Shown in pieces: positions 62,612 to 64,000 of a stretch of 64,000 nt of DNA (position 1 is the first letter of the stretch; each line of letters begins with the position of its first letter). The notes beneath the pieces were generated by a model. That model made no database searches. It had not been told where the DNA came from and saw only the letters and a program-made list of their open reading frames with translations. This DNA is from Thalassospira povalilytica (lineage in GTDB: Bacteria; Pseudomonadota; Alphaproteobacteria; Rhodospirillales; Thalassospiraceae), in the NCBI RefSeq assembly GCF_002844235.1, contig NZ_PGTS01000004.1, positions 248,001 through 312,000 of the forward strand, read 5' to 3'. The position numbers and the translations under genes are program-made.

Positions 62612-64000
62612 ATGAACGTGACTGTATCGAATTCCGTAAAGCGCCCGCGCCCTGTGGTGCTGTGTATTCTGGATGGCTGGGGGTATCGCGAAGAAACCAA
62701 GGACAACGCCGTTGCCTTGGCCAATACGCCTGTCTGGGACGCGCTTTATGCCAATTATCCGACCGGATTCCTCAAGGCTTGTGGTCTGGATGTCGGCCTG
62801 CCCGAAGGTCAGATGGGCAATTCGGAAGTCGGTCACATGAACCTCGGTGCCGGTCGTGTCGTCATGCAGGAACTGCCCAAAATTGACGAGGCCGTCAAAA
62901 CCGGAAGCATCGCCGATACCGATGCCGTCAAGAAAATCATCGCAACGCTGCGCGATAGCAAGGGTGTCTGCCACATTGCCGGTCTTCTGTCCGAAGGTGG
63001 CGTGCATTCCCATCAGGCCCATATGGCCGCCCTTGCCAAAATCATCGCAGGCGCCGGTGTGCCGGTCAAAATTCACGCCTATCTTGATGGCCGTGATACC
63101 GCACCGAAAAGTGCTGCCAAATTCCTTGAGAAATTCCGCGCCCTGATCGGCGATGCCAATGTCGAGATTGTCACCGTGACCGGGCGTTATTACGCCATGG
63201 ACCGTGACAACCGTTGGGAACGCGTCAGCCAGGCCTATTTCACCATGGTTCAGGGCAAAAACTATGCCGATGGTCGCACTGCCGAAAGTGCGGAGGTCGC
63301 AATTGCCAATGCCTATGCGAATGACACCACCGACGAGTTTGTCCTGCCAACCGTGATTGGCGATTTTGACGGGATCAAGGATGGCGATGGCATTCTGATG
63401 ACCAATTTCCGTGCCGACCGTGCGCGTGAAATCCTTGCTGCCCTGTGTGCGCCGGAATTTGACGGGTTTGACCGCGGCACCGCGCCGAAATTTGCCGTAC
63501 AGGCCGGCATGGTCGAATATTCGTCCGAACACGCCAAATACATGGATGCGATCTATCCGCCGCAAACCCTTCCCAACATCTTTGGCGAAGTGGTTTCCAA
63601 GGCCGGGCTGAAGCAGCTTCGCATTGCCGAAACCGAAAAATATCCGCATGTGTCGTTCTTCTTTAACGGCGGCGAAGAACAGGTCTTCGAAGGCGAAGAC
63701 CGCATTCTGGTCGCATCGCCCAAAGTCGCGACCTATGACCTTCAGCCGGAAATGTCCGCACCCGAAGTCACCGAAAAACTGGTCGCTGCCATCAAGTCGG
63801 AAAAATATGACGCGATCATCCTGAACTTCGCCAACCCCGACATGGTCGGGCATAGCGGCATTCTGTCGGCTGCTATGAAAGCAGCCGAGGCTGTTGATAC
63901 CTGCCTTGGCAAGGTGATTGATGCGATCAAGTCGGTTGGCGGCGTTGCCTTTGTCACCGCCGACCACGGCAATTGCGAGGTCATGGTCGATCCGGAAACC
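62612..64000 (+). CDS. gpmI: 2,3-bisphosphoglycerate-independent phosphoglycerate mutase GpmI (3' truncated)
   Basis: The first 463 codons of GpmI, open to the window end. It interconverts 3- and 2-phosphoglycerate using two Mn ions. The phosphatase-type metal site begins with LCILDGWGYRE (about 17-27), the catalytic Ser is in QMGNSEVGHMNLGAGR (about 67-82), and further blocks are LSEGGVHSH, YLDGRDTAPKSA, TGRYYAMDRDNRWERV, MTNFRADRARE and FANPDMVGHSG, VTADHGNCEVM. A start at ATG 62612 follows GGGG five bases upstream. Full-length enzymes have about 510 residues, so about 45 are missing. It replaces the cofactor-dependent mutase in glycolysis and gluconeogenesis. Confidence 0.95.
   Translation, partial: MNVTVSNSVKRPRPVVLCILDGWGYREETKDNAVALANTPVWDALYANYPTGFLKACGLDVGLPEGQMGNSEVGHMNLGAGRVVMQELPKIDEAVKTGSIADTDAVKKIIATLRDSKGVCHIAGLLSEGGVHSHQAHMAALAKIIAGAGVPVKIHAYLDGRDTAPKSAAKFLEKFRALIGDANVEIVTVTGRYYAMDRDNRWERVSQAYFTMVQGKNYADGRTAESAEVAIANAYANDTTDEFVLPTVIGDFDGIKDGDGILMTNFRADRAREILAALCAPEFDGFDRGTAPKFAVQAGMVEYSSEHAKYMDAIYPPQTLPNIFGEVVSKAGLKQLRIAETEKYPHVSFFFNGGEEQVFEGEDRILVASPKVATYDLQPEMSAPEVTEKLVAAIKSEKYDAIILNFANPDMVGHSGILSAAMKAAEAVDTCLGKVIDAIKSVGGVAFVTADHGNCEVMVDPET

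Noticed and set aside
62600-63967. A 455-residue minus-strand open frame
   Set aside because: It is the antisense shadow of gpmI, whose plus-strand frame from 62612 contains all the mutase motifs and is simply cut by the window end.

Overview
The window looks like chromosomal DNA of a free-living alphaproteobacterium, most likely a marine Rhodospirillales of the Thalassospira type (inference from gene content and protein style, not from a search). Supporting signs are a GANTC-specific CcrM-type methylase, an ATP synthase F0 operon with separate b and b' subunits kept apart from F1, a dciA-dsbA-smc cluster divergent from mutY, DUF1285 and DUF6111 genes, and a moxR-DUF58-DUF4159 operon. Codon use and base composition look uniform. 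I see no insertion sequence, prophage, CRISPR array, tRNA or rRNA.

Layout. 1-7.3 kb: tail of an unknown gene, xerD, an EAL-CBS-GGDEF protein behind a likely Pho box, a small protein with a distinctive C-terminal tail, then a leftward operon (DUF1285, Nudix, DUF6111, CCA-adding enzyme, SGNH esterase). 7.4-14.2 kb: moxR, DUF58, a DUF4159 membrane protein and a second large membrane protein. 14.4-16.5 kb: LysR regulator divergent from a glutathionyl-hydroquinone reductase. 16.6-19.1 kb: F0 operon atpI-B-E-F'-F. 19.5-28.7 kb: a methyltransferase, smc, dsbA-like, dciA, mutY, a second small protein with the same tail motif, and ccrM. 29.2-36.1 kb: a BMP-type nucleoside or nucleobase ABC transporter with a CodA-like deaminase and a flavin reductase-like protein. 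36.3-45.6 kb: mixed metabolic and signalling genes, including a phytase-like esterase, an RlmM-like methyltransferase, nadB, MOSC, GAF-degenerate GGDEF, an AEC transporter and a YHYH protein. 45.6-50.6 kb: Atm1-type exporter, proA, nadD, rsfS, rlmH.

50.8-59.1 kb is the most unusual part. Two tandem paralogues join a chemoreceptor signalling tip to a periplasmic-type solute-binding domain, yet have no signal peptide and no membrane segment. They are followed by a DeoR-type regulator, a class III PLP enzyme resembling the phospho-lyases of phosphoethanolamine and phosphohydroxylysine, an APH-fold kinase overlapping it, and a divergent SDR dehydrogenase. A TTGCAACA-containing inverted repeat lies upstream of both receptor genes and of the SDR gene. 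This suggests, without proof, one sensing and catabolic module for a small amine or amino alcohol.

59.2-64 kb: a lipoprotein, a DHFR-like protein, sdaA under a clear tandem glycine riboswitch, and the divergent gpmI, which runs off the window end.
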